From Planctomycetaceae bacterium (GTDB taxonomy: Bacteria > Planctomycetota > Planctomycetia > Planctomycetales > Planctomycetaceae), in assembly GCA_020426505.1 (NCBI GenBank), contig JAGQPX010000005.1, forward strand, positions 1-64,000: 64,000 bases of DNA. The letters run 5' to 3'. Made by a program: the position numbers and the translations under genes. Each line of letters begins with the position of its first letter. Positions within the stretch are counted from its first letter, which is position 1. This document shows, in pieces, positions 8,065 to 17,954 of this stretch. The notes beneath the pieces were generated by a model. It was not told where the DNA came from. It made no database searches and saw only the letters and a list, made by a program, of their open reading frames with translations.

Positions 8065-10116
8065 ATGTCACGCCGAATTCTTGTCACCGCTGCTTTGCCT
8101 TACGCGAACGGGCCGATCCACATCGGCCATCTCGTCGAGTACATCCAGACCGATATCTGGGTGCGGTTTCAGAAGCTGCGCGGCCACCGTTGCCTCTACA
8201 TTTGTGCTGACGACACGCACGGCACAGCGATCATGATCCGTGCCCGTCAGGAAGGTCGCAGTGAGGAGGAACTGATCGCCGACATGCGCGAACAACACGT
8301 TCGCGACTTTGCGGCGTTCGATATCGAGTTCGACAACTACGGCAGCACGCACTGCGACGAAAATCGCGAACTGTGTGAACAGATCTGGAAGTCGGTCACC
8401 GACGCCGGACTCGTCATCGAGAAGCCGGTCGAGCAACTGTACGACCCGGAGGCGGAGACATTCCTCGCGGATCGGTTCGTCAAAGGGACCTGTCCGGTCT
8501 GCAAGACGCCCGACCAGAACGGCGACCATTGTGAGAAGTGTCTTTCGAACTACACGCCCAAGGAACTCATTGACCCGAAGAGCAGACTCTCAGGCGCGAC
8601 ACCCATCTTGCATGAGGCCCCGCACCGCTTCATCCAACTGGAGCAATTGCACGAGTTCCTCGACGAATGGACCCAATCCGGCGAACACCTCCAGCCGGAG
8701 ATCGCCAATTACCTGAAGGGACACTTCCTCGGCGATGAACTTCGCGACTGGGACGTCACCCGCCCGCCTGCCTACTTCGGCTTCGAGATTCCGGACTTCC
8801 CGGGTAACTATTGGTACGTCTGGTTCGATGCCCCGATCGGTTACATCGGCAGCACGCATCAGTGGTGCAAGGAGCATGGCGAATCGCTTGATGTCTGGTG
8901 GCGGTCGCCCGACTGCGAGGTGCATCACTTCATCGGCAAGGACATCACCTACTTCCACACCCTCTTCTGGCCCGGCATTCTCAAGACGGCTGGTCTCAAC
9001 CTGCCGGAGAAGGTCCACATCCACGGCTTCCTCACGGTCGACGGCGAGAAGATGTCCAAATCAAAGGGCACCTTCATCCAGGCGTCGACCTACGCGGACC
9101 ATCTCAACCCGTCGTATCTGAGATACTTCTTCGCCAGCAAACTCAGCTCAAAAGTTGACGACCTCGATCTGAACCTCGACGAGTTCAAAGCAAAAGTCGA
9201 CAGCGATCTCGTCGGCAAGGTGGTCAACATCGCCAGCCGATGTGCGAAGTTCGTCGCGGATCAACCATTGTCCAATGAGTACCCGGACGACGGTGGACTG
9301 TTCCAGCAGGCGGCAGACGCCGCCGATCGCATCGCCGAATTGTATGAGAACTGCGATTACAGTGCGGCCATTCGAGAGATCATGCTGCTTGCGGATCGGG
9401 CCAATCAGTACATCGAAGCGAAGGAGCCATGGACGCTACGCAAGGACGAGTCACGACAGGATGAACTCCGCGACGTCTGCACGGTGGGCCTCAACCTCTT
9501 CCGGCAGATCGTGGTGTACCTCGGCCCCGTGCTGCCGCGATTGGTCAATCAGACTGACGAGCTGCTTAGCGAGCCGATCCGACAATGGGATGATGCTCGG
9601 TCACCACTGCTCGGAACGACCGTCAACCAGTTCCAACACATGCTCAAACGAGTGGACCCTCAACAGGTGGAGAAGATGATCGACGATTCCAAGGAGACCT
9701 TGCCCGGAGGCGAAGCCCCTCAACCCTCAACCCTCAACCAGTACAACGACGGCCCCGAATCGCTCGCGGCTGAACCAATGAGCGGCGAGGAATGCACGTT
9801 TGATGACTTCATGAAGGTCGACATGCGTGTCGCGCGCGTCGTCGAAGCCAACCATGTCGAAGGAGCGGACAAGCTGCTGCAACTCACCCTCTCGCTCGGT
9901 GGTGACGAAACCCGCAACGTCTTCGCCGGCATCAAGAGCGTCTATGACCCCGAGCAACTCGTCGGGCGTCTCGTCATCTGCTGTGCGAATCTCGCTCCTC
10001 GCAAGATGCGATTCGGCCTCAGCGAAGGTATGGTCCTCGCCAGCGGCCCCGGCGGCAAGGACATCTTCCTGCTTAACCCCGACGACGGCGCCAAGCCCGG
10101 CATGCGCGTGCATTGA
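8065..10116 (+). CDS. metG: Methionyl-tRNA synthetase
   Basis: This protein of 683 residues charges tRNA-Met with methionine using ATP. The class I signature HIGH is at residues 19-22 within [11 protein letters not shown], and KMSKS is at 329-333. A zinc knuckle has four Cys (143, 146, 156, 159), as in the one-zinc MetG type. The anticodon-binding helical domain follows. From about residue 575 to the end lies the EMAP II/Trbp111-like tRNA-binding domain ([14 protein letters not shown], then [10 protein letters not shown]), which in bacterial MetG dimerises the enzyme. Length matches the E. coli enzyme (677). The linker before the last domain contains three tandem CTCAACC heptamers (9719-9739). 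It starts at the ATG after a divergent gap with the small lipoprotein gene. The identification is secure. Confidence 0.98.
   Translation: MSRRILVTAALPYANGPIHIGHLVEYIQTDIWVRFQKLRGHRCLYICADDTHGTAIMIRARQEGRSEEELIADMREQHVRDFAAFDIEFDNYGSTHCDENRELCEQIWKSVTDAGLVIEKPVEQLYDPEAETFLADRFVKGTCPVCKTPDQNGDHCEKCLSNYTPKELIDPKSRLSGATPILHEAPHRFIQLEQLHEFLDEWTQSGEHLQPEIANYLKGHFLGDELRDWDVTRPPAYFGFEIPDFPGNYWYVWFDAPIGYIGSTHQWCKEHGESLDVWWRSPDCEVHHFIGKDITYFHTLFWPGILKTAGLNLPEKVHIHGFLTVDGEKMSKSKGTFIQASTYADHLNPSYLRYFFASKLSSKVDDLDLNLDEFKAKVDSDLVGKVVNIASRCAKFVADQPLSNEYPDDGGLFQQAADAADRIAELYENCDYSAAIREIMLLADRANQYIEAKEPWTLRKDESRQDELRDVCTVGLNLFRQIVVYLGPVLPRLVNQTDELLSEPIRQWDDARSPLLGTTVNQFQHMLKRVDPQQVEKMIDDSKETLPGGEAPQPSTLNQYNDGPESLAAEPMSGEECTFDDFMKVDMRVARVVEANHVEGADKLLQLTLSLGGDETRNVFAGIKSVYDPEQLVGRLVICCANLAPRKMRFGLSEGMVLASGPGGKDIFLLNPDDGAKPGMRVH
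9719..9739 (+). repeat. Three tandem copies of the heptamer CTCAACC inside metG
   Basis: Three exact, adjacent 7-base units lie in the metG linker and are translated as part of PQPSTLNQ. Because 7 is not a multiple of 3, each unit is read in a different frame, so the repeat is not there to repeat a peptide. It may be a short tandem repeat that landed in a tolerant linker. Confidence 0.8.
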
Positions 10117-10206
10117 TCTCATGCCGAACAAAAAAGTTGATTCACCGATGGATGGATGTGATATCATAGGATTCTCTGTGGCACTTCAACGCGAGATGCA
10201 ATCGTC

Positions 10207-10773
10207 ATGAGCACTGCACCGGACACCCCATTCACGCCTGATGACCTGTTGGCGATGACGGATGGAGTGAATTTCGAACTCATTGATGGACAGCTTGTGG
10301 AGCGACACGTGAGCAGTGAATCGAGTTGGATTGCAGGACGCATTCACCGTCGGCTCAGCGAAACAGGCGAGGATGCTGGACTCGGATGGGCGTTCCCTGC
10401 TGACAATGGATTCCAGTGTTTTTTCGATGATCCCCAGCGCGTCAGGAAGCCCGATGCGTCGTTCGTCCTCAAGGTGGATTTACCCGATGGCCCCCCGGAC
10501 AGAGGGTTCTGTCGTGTTACACCAATCCTCGTTGTCGAAGTCGTGTCTCCAAACGACTTGGCATGGGAAGTCGATGGCAAGGTTCAAGACTGGCTGCATG
10601 CAGGGGTCGCGGAAGTCTGGGTCGTCATGCCTCGTGGACGAACTGTCACGGTTCATCGCGCGAACTCTGATCCCCATCTGCGCACGGACCAGGACCTCAT
10701 GACGACCACCGACATCATTCCCACGTTCGAGTTTCCGGTGGCGGATTTCTTCCCACCGGACGACGCGATGTAA
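10207..10773 (+). CDS. Uma2-family (DUF820) PD-(D/E)XK nuclease-like protein
   Basis: This 188-residue protein has the Uma2 layout: an N-terminal segment FTPDDLLAMTDGVNFELIDGQL (Glu in the fELidG motif), then KPDASFV, the central VVEVVSPND with the acidic residues of the PD-(D/E)XK core, and a following K in DGKVQDWLHAGVAEVWVV. Length is normal for the family (180-200). Uma2 proteins are very common in Cyanobacteria and Planctomycetota. They have a restriction-endonuclease fold, but their cellular role is unproven. It follows metG by 90 bases on the same strand and converges with the next gene. There is no partner gene suggesting a restriction or toxin system. Confidence 0.9.
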   Translation: MSTAPDTPFTPDDLLAMTDGVNFELIDGQLVERHVSSESSWIAGRIHRRLSETGEDAGLGWAFPADNGFQCFFDDPQRVRKPDASFVLKVDLPDGPPDRGFCRVTPILVVEVVSPNDLAWEVDGKVQDWLHAGVAEVWVVMPRGRTVTVHRANSDPHLRTDQDLMTTTDIIPTFEFPVADFFPPDDAM

Positions 10774-10800
10774 CACGACATGTGCGTGGACTGAGATTCG

Positions 10801-10849
10801 AGGGAGTAGTGGTAACGAAAAGCGAACTACTCCCTATTCGCTACTCCCT
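10801..10849. terminator. Inverted repeat between converging genes, likely bidirectional terminator or REP-like element
   Basis: AGGGAGTAGT (10801-10810) pairs perfectly with ACTACTCCCT (10826-10835) across a 15-base loop. The same left arm can also pair over 9 bases with CTACTCCCT at 10841-10849, so two alternative hairpins are possible. The element sits between the ends of the Uma2 gene and the PVC cytochrome gene and overlaps the stop codon of the latter. There is no long T tract on either strand. Confidence 0.6.
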
Positions 10850-13800
10850 TCCGCCGATTCCCGTTTCGCTGTCACCGACGGTGCACCCAATGTCTCCAGG
10901 TACGCGTACAGGTCAGCGAGGTCATTTGGCGTGAGGCCTTTCAACAGACCGGCGGGCATCAGTGATGTGTTCATGCGGCGGCGGACGTCGATGTTATCCG
11001 TCTCGAACCGCAGTGTCTGATTCGCACCCGTTTGCATGACGAGACCGTCGACGGACTCATAGATTACCAAGCCGGTGTAGACTTCCCCGTCATTCGTCAC
11101 GATCAGCGTCGCCTGATAGCGAGGCGGCACATCCCGGTCGGGCATCATGATTGCGGTGAACAAGTCCTTGCGGGAGAAGCGACGCGTTGAGCCGATGAGA
11201 GCCGGTCCGAGCGCACGTCGTCCGCCGTGACACTGGGCGCACGATCGCTTGTGATACAGCTGCTCACCATGATTCGCATTGCCGCTCGACCAGTCGATCG
11301 TGTCGATTAAAGCGGTGAGCGAATCGATGTCCTCGGTGCTGCTGCCCGTCTGTCTGGCCCACTCATCCGGATACGACGTCTCGGCCCATTCCGACCAGCC
11401 GTTGATCGACGACAGTAACCGCTCGTCCGGGGATTGATCGAGCGAACCGTCAAACGTCTTGTCGTTGTTGCGACGCAACAGATCGATCACCTTCTGTTGA
11501 ATTTCTTTCTCCGTCGACGAGTTCCCCATCCGGCGGAGCGTTCGCACGAGGGCGACCTGCTCAGCCGGGGCGTCGTCGGCCCCCAACGTTTCGAGTGCGT
11601 CGAGCAGCTGTGTCACCACGCCGACGTCATGCGAGTCGAGTCCGGACGCTATCGCGGAACGGTCGTCCTGCACTGGATCGGTTGCCAGAGAGACAAGCAC
11701 CGCCGCCCGAATGCTGTAGTCATCAACCTTCGAGCGGATCAATTCCTGCACCGACGGTTCTTTCGACTCTTCCAGCAGATACACCACATCCGTCGTCCAA
11801 CGGTAATCGGGGTTCGCCTCAATGCGGGAGACAAACTTGCTGATCGCTGTTTCGATTTCCTCGTCAGGCACCAGCAGCACGAACGGCACATGACCAGGAG
11901 CACCGATTCCGGGTTGATCAAGAATGGCCATGGGCAGTTGCTCGTCACGGTCGTGTTGAGCGATTGACATCTCGATCATCCGCTCATCCCAGTTGGAGTC
12001 CCGGTTCAGCTTGTGCTCCTCGAATTTCGCTTCAAGTCCGACAATCGCTGCTGCGATCTTGGCCCGTTGTTCTTCCGTCCGTTCGACCGACATGCGACTT
12101 GTGATGATCAAACGATGAATGTCAGCCACAACATCCGAGGTCGGAGTGATCTGCGCCAACAGATGATCAAGCGCAGTCGCATCATCAGCGTTGATCATGC
12201 CCAGAATCCGACCGAGTTCATGATCCAGAGAGGCGTCGCCGGATGGGAAGACTCCACAGACAGCATCCTTCACCGCCGTCCGCAATTCCTCGTACTCACT
12301 CAGGTCCACGCGGCAGGCGTACCCTTCCATGACCGCGTCCCGGTCCGAAGCGGGACCGACGTCGCCAAGGCCAATCTGAATGAGTCGAGCCGCATCCCTC
12401 TTCAACTCGGTTGGCTGATCGCCTTGGAGGATTCTCAAACCGATGTCGACGGTGTATGGTTCCACACCGACGTCACGTAAAGCGTAGGACCAGGCGATCG
12501 GAACTCCTGTCTGCCAGCCGAGGCGGACGGCGTTTTCGGCAACATCGTGAAACGTCTCTTCCTCCGCCAAAGCGAGGATGCGACCGGCCGTCTGCCGAAC
12601 GTAGCGATCGGGACTGGACAACACTCGCGACATCGCCGCCACATGCGCATCCATTGCCTCGGGCGGAAAACTCCCCAGCGATTCCAATGCCGCTCGAACG
12701 ACCAGCGGATCGCGATCCTGCAGGAAGAGGCCGAGGTGCTCAGCGTTCGTCGGCGCATCCGAGTAACGACCCAGCGACCAAGCGGCCCGGGCGCGCACCA
12801 ATGCGGATCGCGACTGAGCCAGTCGTTCGACGAGTGAGCTGCTGACGCCACCAAATTTTTCTGTAAGAATTTCGACCGCACGCACGCGCTCTGCTTCAGG
12901 TCGACGTTCGTCTTGTGCCGCCTGTTCGAATGCCGATGCACCGAGACGGGCGGCGATCGGTTCCCAGTGACGACGCGACCAACTGCTCAAAGGTTGCGGG
13001 GCACGGAGACACTCCGCCAATTCGTCAGGCGCGGGTTGCACCGCATCGGGAGTCTTCCAGCGAATGCGGTACACCCCGCCGCGCGTGCCGCGTCCGCCGA
13101 CAGAGACATAGAGCGAGCCATCGGGGCCGACAGCCGCGTCCGTCGGTGCAAAGCCGAACTGTCCGACCGCACCCAGGAACTGCTCCGGCTCACTCTTCCA
13201 TATGCTTCCGTCTCGCGCCAATGGCATGGCCATCACACGACCATACGTCCAGTCGAGGACAAACAGCGCGTCACGATACTTCTCCGGAAACTGATGATGC
13301 CGGTAGCAGACGACTCCCGTGGGTGAGCCACGTCCGAATGCTCCGACGACTGGAGGCATGTCGAAGAACCAGTCGGGACGTTTCCAACTGCGGCTGAACC
13401 AACCGGCGTGCGAGCCGGGGAGCACGTGAAACACCCGTGTCGGCCGATACCACGGCAGCGAGATGTCCCGTTCGCCGTCGCTGTCAAAGGTGTAGAGATC
13501 GCCGTTGGCGTGAAAATCGAAGTCGTACGGATTGCGAAATCCGTGAGCGATGATCTCGCCACTGCTGAGATCGGGCTTCAACCTCATGAGCGTCCCCGCC
13601 TGCGGATGTTGGACAGGCGAGCGGGGCAGGGTCACATACTTCTCGTCGATGCCCGCGACGTTTCCTGCAAGCAGATACCACCAGCCGTCCGGCCCCTGCC
13701 GAATCGCATGAATGTCGTGTTCGCCACCTGTTTTCGCTTTGATGAACACCTCCGGCAGACCATCGGCCCGGTCGTCACCGTCCGCATCGGAGTAGCGGAT

Positions 13801-14184
13801 GAGCCCTGCATCCCCGGAGCAGATGAGATCGCGACCGTAGAACGACATCCCCTGCGCCCCGGTCTGCGGACCGTCCGCGTATTGCTTCGCCTCATCGGCG
13901 CGGCCATCTCCATCAGTGTCGACAAGCAGCCGCACGTACCCCGGTCCCGACACGGCGACTCGCCCGAACGAATCGGTCGTCAGTGAAAAGATGTCATGAG
14001 CGAGGTCATCATCTGCAAACAGTGTCACATCGAAGCCGGGCGGCCCCTCGACGCCAACCGACTCGTCCTCTCCCAGGACCGACAATGGTCGGCAAAGGAG
14101 AGTCAGACACACGAAGGTCAGTCCCGCCACCCCAGCTGCCGACCATCGACCTGAGTGAACGTTTGATTGAACATCTGCGAACAC
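10834..14184 (-). CDS. PVC-type heme-binding protein: beta-propeller dehydrogenase-like domain, HEAT repeats, cytochrome c
   Basis: This protein has 1116 residues. A signal peptide lies within the first 40 residues. The propeller domain of the Pirellula/Verrucomicrobium type (putative membrane-bound dehydrogenase domain) spans about 45-400 and includes Ca-binding-like DTDGDGRAD and DADGDDRAD loops. HEAT-like helical repeats follow to about 930. The C-terminal domain of roughly 130 residues has one heme-attachment motif, CAQCH, with the later Met-rich segment (MPAGLLKGLT) expected to supply the sixth ligand. Such proteins are abundant in Planctomycetota and Verrucomicrobiota. They are presumed periplasmic oxidoreductases acting on sugars, but none here has a known substrate. 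It is divergent from the antiporter across 233 bases. Confidence 0.93.
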   Translation of the reverse strand: MFADVQSNVHSGRWSAAGVAGLTFVCLTLLCRPLSVLGEDESVGVEGPPGFDVTLFADDDLAHDIFSLTTDSFGRVAVSGPGYVRLLVDTDGDGRADEAKQYADGPQTGAQGMSFYGRDLICSGDAGLIRYSDADGDDRADGLPEVFIKAKTGGEHDIHAIRQGPDGWWYLLAGNVAGIDEKYVTLPRSPVQHPQAGTLMRLKPDLSSGEIIAHGFRNPYDFDFHANGDLYTFDSDGERDISLPWYRPTRVFHVLPGSHAGWFSRSWKRPDWFFDMPPVVGAFGRGSPTGVVCYRHHQFPEKYRDALFVLDWTYGRVMAMPLARDGSIWKSEPEQFLGAVGQFGFAPTDAAVGPDGSLYVSVGGRGTRGGVYRIRWKTPDAVQPAPDELAECLRAPQPLSSWSRRHWEPIAARLGASAFEQAAQDERRPEAERVRAVEILTEKFGGVSSSLVERLAQSRSALVRARAAWSLGRYSDAPTNAEHLGLFLQDRDPLVVRAALESLGSFPPEAMDAHVAAMSRVLSSPDRYVRQTAGRILALAEEETFHDVAENAVRLGWQTGVPIAWSYALRDVGVEPYTVDIGLRILQGDQPTELKRDAARLIQIGLGDVGPASDRDAVMEGYACRVDLSEYEELRTAVKDAVCGVFPSGDASLDHELGRILGMINADDATALDHLLAQITPTSDVVADIHRLIITSRMSVERTEEQRAKIAAAIVGLEAKFEEHKLNRDSNWDERMIEMSIAQHDRDEQLPMAILDQPGIGAPGHVPFVLLVPDEEIETAISKFVSRIEANPDYRWTTDVVYLLEESKEPSVQELIRSKVDDYSIRAAVLVSLATDPVQDDRSAIASGLDSHDVGVVTQLLDALETLGADDAPAEQVALVRTLRRMGNSSTEKEIQQKVIDLLRRNNDKTFDGSLDQSPDERLLSSINGWSEWAETSYPDEWARQTGSSTEDIDSLTALIDTIDWSSGNANHGEQLYHKRSCAQCHGGRRALGPALIGSTRRFSRKDLFTAIMMPDRDVPPRYQATLIVTNDGEVYTGLVIYESVDGLVMQTGANQTLRFETDNIDVRRRMNTSLMPAGLLKGLTPNDLADLYAYLETLGAPSVTAKRESAEGSSE

Positions 14185-14417
14185 GGCGGATCAATTCTGT
14201 GAGAGAGGCGAATCGAGTTGTGATGGATCGGACGAATCTTAGTCGGAATCTTCAAAAGAGGGCAATGTGGGGATTCACGTTGCGATTGCGGTCCAACCCC
14301 ATGTTCCCTACTCTGCGGCAACGATCATCCGAGAGAAGTCAAAGGCCGTGGCGAGCCGGCACAGGACGATCATTGAGCCATTCAGGCGTCTCATTTCACA
14401 CACCGTGAAGGCCCCCG

Positions 14418-16097
14418 TTGGAAGGAAGCCCCGTGAGGAGTTCATCTCCGCAGTCTCTTGAAAGGTATTTGCAGGAAGAGGGGTCGGACAGCCGTTGGCG
14501 TCGCCGTCACCGCATCTCGTCGCGCACATGGAGTTGGATGCTCCTCGCGTGTGCCTTCTCGATCGGATTTGATTTCTTCTGGAGTCCGTCCGCCGCTGTC
14601 CAGGCGCAGCCGGTCGAACAGACGACACCGTCCGACGCGATTCCCGAGGAACCTCTGCATGAGCCTGAGAGCGACGCCGATGCTCATGCAGCCGAAGGTG
14701 CGGGAGAGCATCACGACGAACACGGCGGCGGGCATCTCGACCCGGCATCGCCTGTGCTGCTGGCGATCGTCATTGTGCTGATGTTCGCCAAGATCGGCGG
14801 CGACTTGTTCGAACGTGTAAGTATGCCTGCCGTGCTGGGAGAACTCGTTGTCGGCGTGCTCATTGGCAACATGGCCCTGATGACCGGCTGGCATGGGCTC
14901 GATTTTCTGCAGGCTCCCGAAGATGAACAACTGAAGACGACGATCACGATCCTCGAGCAACACGACGAAGCTCAGTTGTCAGACGAGCAACGAGAGTTCC
15001 TCAGTCATCCCGAAGAACAGAGCTTCTATCACGCCGGGGCCGTGCTGAAGATGCTTGCAGCAATCGGCGTCGTGCTGTTGTTGTTCGAGGTCGGACTGGA
15101 GTCGAGCGTCAAGGAGATGATGTCGGTCGGTGTCTCCTCAATGCTGGTTGCCGTGCTGGGAGTCATCGCTCCAATGATCCTCGGTTATGCCGCGGGATTG
15201 ATTTTGATTCCCGATCATGGTTGGCAGGTGCATGCGTTCATCGGTGCAACTTTGTGCGCAACGAGTGTGGGGATCACGGCGAGAGTGCTCAAGGATCTCG
15301 GGCGCTCGCAACAGCGTGAGTCTCAGATCATTCTGGGGGCAGCGGTGATCGACGACGTGCTTGGACTGATCGTTCTCGCCATTGTCTCAGGGATCATCCA
15401 ACAAGGGGCGAACTTCAACCCGGTCAGTCTCATTCTGATCGTCGTGAAGGCGTTTGGCTTCCTGCTCGGGGCGATCGTGCTGGGGAACTACATCTTCACT
15501 CGTCCTCTCTACAAGGCGGCGAGTTACCTGCGAGGGCACGGGCTGCTGGTGGTGACGAGCCTCGTAATCTGTTTCGGCTTCTCATGGCTGGCGAACATCA
15601 TGGGGCTCGCGACCATTGTCGGCGCGTTTGCGGCTGGACTGATTCTTGAACATGCCCACTACAAGGAATTGGGCCAGAAAGAGAACATCGAACTCGAAGA
15701 GGCATTGCAGCCGTTGAGTGCGGTGCTGGTCCCCATCTTCTTCGTGCAGATGGGCATCATGGTTGACCTGTCGAGTTTCAAGGACCCGTCGGTGTGGGGA
15801 CTGGCAGCTGCGATTACAGCGATGGCCATCATCGGCAAACAGGTGTGTGCCCTCGGCGTCACCGAGAAAGGCCTGAACCGTCTCGCTGTCGGACTGGGAA
15901 TGATCCCGCGTGGTGAAGTGGGACTAATCTTCGCCTCCGAAGGTGCCAAGCTGAAGGTGGCCGGCGAGCCGGTCGTCAGTTCGGGCACCTATTCAGCCGT
16001 CGTCGTGATGGTGATGCTCACAACCATGATCACGCCGCCCGTGCTCAAGTGGTCTCTCACGCGAGGCGACAAAAAGAAACCTGCAAAATCTAGTTGA
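14418..16097 (+). CDS. CPA2-family cation:proton antiporter (KefB/NapA-like)
   Basis: This protein has up to 559 residues. The frame opens at TTG 14418; GTG 14433 is another possible start. An extra N-terminal hydrophobic segment (WMLLACAFSIGFDFFW) and a periplasmic loop rich in His, Glu and Asp (AHAAEGAGEHHDEHGGGH) precede the usual transporter core. The core has about 12 further helices, including the ion-site helix AAVIDDVLGLIVLAI with the paired Asp typical of electrogenic CPA2 exchangers, and GELVVGVLIGN near the start. A hydrophilic insertion of about 50 residues lies after the second core helix. There is no C-terminal TrkA-N nucleotide-binding domain, which points to Na+/H+ exchange rather than a glutathione-gated KefB/C channel. 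It would act in the inner membrane in pH and Na+ control. Confidence 0.93.
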   Translation: MEGSPVRSSSPQSLERYLQEEGSDSRWRRRHRISSRTWSWMLLACAFSIGFDFFWSPSAAVQAQPVEQTTPSDAIPEEPLHEPESDADAHAAEGAGEHHDEHGGGHLDPASPVLLAIVIVLMFAKIGGDLFERVSMPAVLGELVVGVLIGNMALMTGWHGLDFLQAPEDEQLKTTITILEQHDEAQLSDEQREFLSHPEEQSFYHAGAVLKMLAAIGVVLLLFEVGLESSVKEMMSVGVSSMLVAVLGVIAPMILGYAAGLILIPDHGWQVHAFIGATLCATSVGITARVLKDLGRSQQRESQIILGAAVIDDVLGLIVLAIVSGIIQQGANFNPVSLILIVVKAFGFLLGAIVLGNYIFTRPLYKAASYLRGHGLLVVTSLVICFGFSWLANIMGLATIVGAFAAGLILEHAHYKELGQKENIELEEALQPLSAVLVPIFFVQMGIMVDLSSFKDPSVWGLAAAITAMAIIGKQVCALGVTEKGLNRLAVGLGMIPRGEVGLIFASEGAKLKVAGEPVVSSGTYSAVVVMVMLTTMITPPVLKWSLTRGDKKKPAKSS

Positions 16098-16114
16098 CCG
16101 AAATCACGGACATC

Positions 16115-16654
16115 CTAACGCAGGTCAGATCGCAACAGCGAGTAGATGACGGCATCGTGTCGTTCGTCACAGAGCAGCAGCGCCTCACGTAAGTGTCCTT
16201 CCAGAACAGCACCGACCCGCTCTGCGACTCGTTGACTGGCCGTGTTCTGGACGGCGACCACGATCTCCAACCGATCCAGGTTCGTCTCGTCGAAGCTGTA
16301 GTCCCGCAGGAGTATCACCGCCTGCGTGGCAACTCCACGTCCGAGTGCTGATGCTCGCAGCCAATACCCAAGATTGGCGTAGCGATGCACCGCGTCGAAC
16401 CGATTCAATCCGCACCCGCCGAGAAAACGCCCCTTTCGATCCTCGATCACAAAAGTGTGTCCTTCATTCGTACCGGCTTTTTCGCAGTTGTTTCCGACCC
16501 AGGACTCAGCATCTTCACGTGAGTAGTCGACGTGACACCATGGCATCCACGGGGACATGTGATCGATGGACTCTCTCGCCGCTTCGTAATGCCGATCGAC
16601 GTCGTCCTCCTGATACGGACGCAGTCGGATCTCCGGTACTTCGAGGGAACTCAT
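16115..16654 (-). CDS. GNAT acetyltransferase, RimJ/RimL type
   Basis: The start is set at ATG 16654 (179 residues) because AGGAG lies six bases upstream; an in-frame ATG at 16669 would overlap this site. The sequence follows the RimJ/RimL/SpeG-like pattern: beta-strand IRLRPYQEDDVDRHYEA, a loop with HVDYSREDAESWV, IEDRKGRFLGGCGLNRF, then NLGYWLRASALGRGVATQAV, containing the acetyl-CoA pyrophosphate loop (R/Q-x-x-G-x-G/A variant). It ends with NTASQRVAERVGAVLEGHLRE. These enzymes move acetyl from acetyl-CoA to protein N-termini or small amines. The target here is unknown. It converges with the antiporter gene, stops 17 bases apart. Confidence 0.92.
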   Translation of the reverse strand: MSSLEVPEIRLRPYQEDDVDRHYEAARESIDHMSPWMPWCHVDYSREDAESWVGNNCEKAGTNEGHTFVIEDRKGRFLGGCGLNRFDAVHRYANLGYWLRASALGRGVATQAVILLRDYSFDETNLDRLEIVVAVQNTASQRVAERVGAVLEGHLREALLLCDERHDAVIYSLLRSDLR

Positions 16655-16827
16655 GAAAAACTCCTGCACAAAACATCGGAGGCGGACGGCAGCGATTCAC
16701 CTCAGTCGCATGCAACGGGAATTGATTGGACCTTCAATTCATCAGTGGGGACACACGTGGGTTCGTCTCTCCAACAATGACTGATGTGAGTTGCGGAAGT
16801 CCGTTGACGGAGGGGAGACCGTAATCG

Positions 16828-17703
16828 TTACGTCCGACCGAGAAACGCTTGTAGATCTTCCAGCATCTCTTCGCGGGCGTCCTCGAAAACGTAATGCGAG
16901 GCTTCCGGGAATCGGGTGACTTCCGCATTTGGAAAACGTCGTTGCCACTCTGCCAGAAAGTCCGTCGTGAAGCACCAGTCACGTTCGCCCCACACGAGCA
17001 GCATGGGTGAGTCGACGAATTGGGATAGGCCCTCCTCGATCTCGACGAGTGTGTGATAGCTGCGGTGAGACGGCTTCAACGGGATATCGCGAACAAATTC
17101 ATGCGTGGCGATGCGGTTGGCCCATGAGTCATACGGGGCGAGATATCCGCTGCGAACGGCAGGCGTCATTCGCTCATGATGATGCGCGGCCATCGTGATC
17201 GCAGCTCGAGCGAAGCCGTTCAAACCTCGCACGCCGAGTGCTCCGAGAAGCGGGATGCGACAGACCGCAATCCGCAGCGGAATGGCCTGCGAGCGGAAGG
17301 CAGCCGTGTTCGCGAGGACAAATCGAGTGAACCGCTCGGGCGAAGCAACCGCCGCTCCCATGCCGATGCAGCCGCCCCAGTCGTGACCGACGAGTGTGAT
17401 GTTCCGCAGGTCGAGATGCTCAATCAATCTCGTGAGGTTGCTGACGTGGTTCGCCAGCGTGTACCCATAATCCTGCGGTTTGTCCGAGAGTCCACAGCCA
17501 ATGTGATCGACCGCAATGCAGCGGTAGTCCGGTGAGAGTGCCCTAACGAAGTGCCGCCACGCGAAGCTCCACGTCGGGTTGCCGTGGACCAACAACAGGA
17601 CTGGCCCCGTCCCCTCATCGAGGTAGTGATACGCATGTCCATCGATGTCGAGGACATGCCCCGCAAACGGATACTCGCCGTCAAAGTCTGCCTGATCCGT
17701 CAC
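16828..17703 (-). CDS. Alpha/beta hydrolase, haloalkane dehalogenase/OleB-like
   Basis: This protein has 291 residues and starts at GTG 17703. The HGNPTWSF motif (His40-Asn42) supplies the oxyanion/halide-site Asn typical of haloalkane dehalogenases. The nucleophile elbow GHDWGG places Asp108 rather than Ser as nucleophile, and the catalytic His is likely His270 in EASHYVFED. The N-terminus ([21 protein letters not shown]) matches the subgroup that includes OleB, a beta-lactone decarboxylase of olefin synthesis. No oleA, oleC or oleD lies nearby, so either dehalogenase or OleB-like activity is possible. There is no signal peptide, so it should be cytoplasmic. It is followed on the same strand by the acetyltransferase after 173 bases. 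Confidence 0.88.
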   Translation of the reverse strand: MTDQADFDGEYPFAGHVLDIDGHAYHYLDEGTGPVLLLVHGNPTWSFAWRHFVRALSPDYRCIAVDHIGCGLSDKPQDYGYTLANHVSNLTRLIEHLDLRNITLVGHDWGGCIGMGAAVASPERFTRFVLANTAAFRSQAIPLRIAVCRIPLLGALGVRGLNGFARAAITMAAHHHERMTPAVRSGYLAPYDSWANRIATHEFVRDIPLKPSHRSYHTLVEIEEGLSQFVDSPMLLVWGERDWCFTTDFLAEWQRRFPNAEVTRFPEASHYVFEDAREEMLEDLQAFLGRT

Positions 17704-17954
17704 GGTCTAACTTTGAACTGATTGGAATGCGGATTGCTTGAATTGAGCATAACATGAACACCGCAGTTGCTTTGAGCTGGCGGCGTACGCGAACTGACTC
17801 ACTCCACGATTGTACGAACGATCGCAAACCTCACAACCGTCAGCGTTTGGCCACACGATGTGTCCGCCGTGAGTTGGGTTCCGATTACCGAAGTTCCGCA
17901 TTCGCTTCAACAGACGGAGGCGGCGGGATGGCACAATGACAAGGGATACATGTC

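Noticed and set aside
10138..10171. TTGATT and TATCAT before the Uma2 gene
   Set aside because: The spacing is 19 bases; a chance match is likely.
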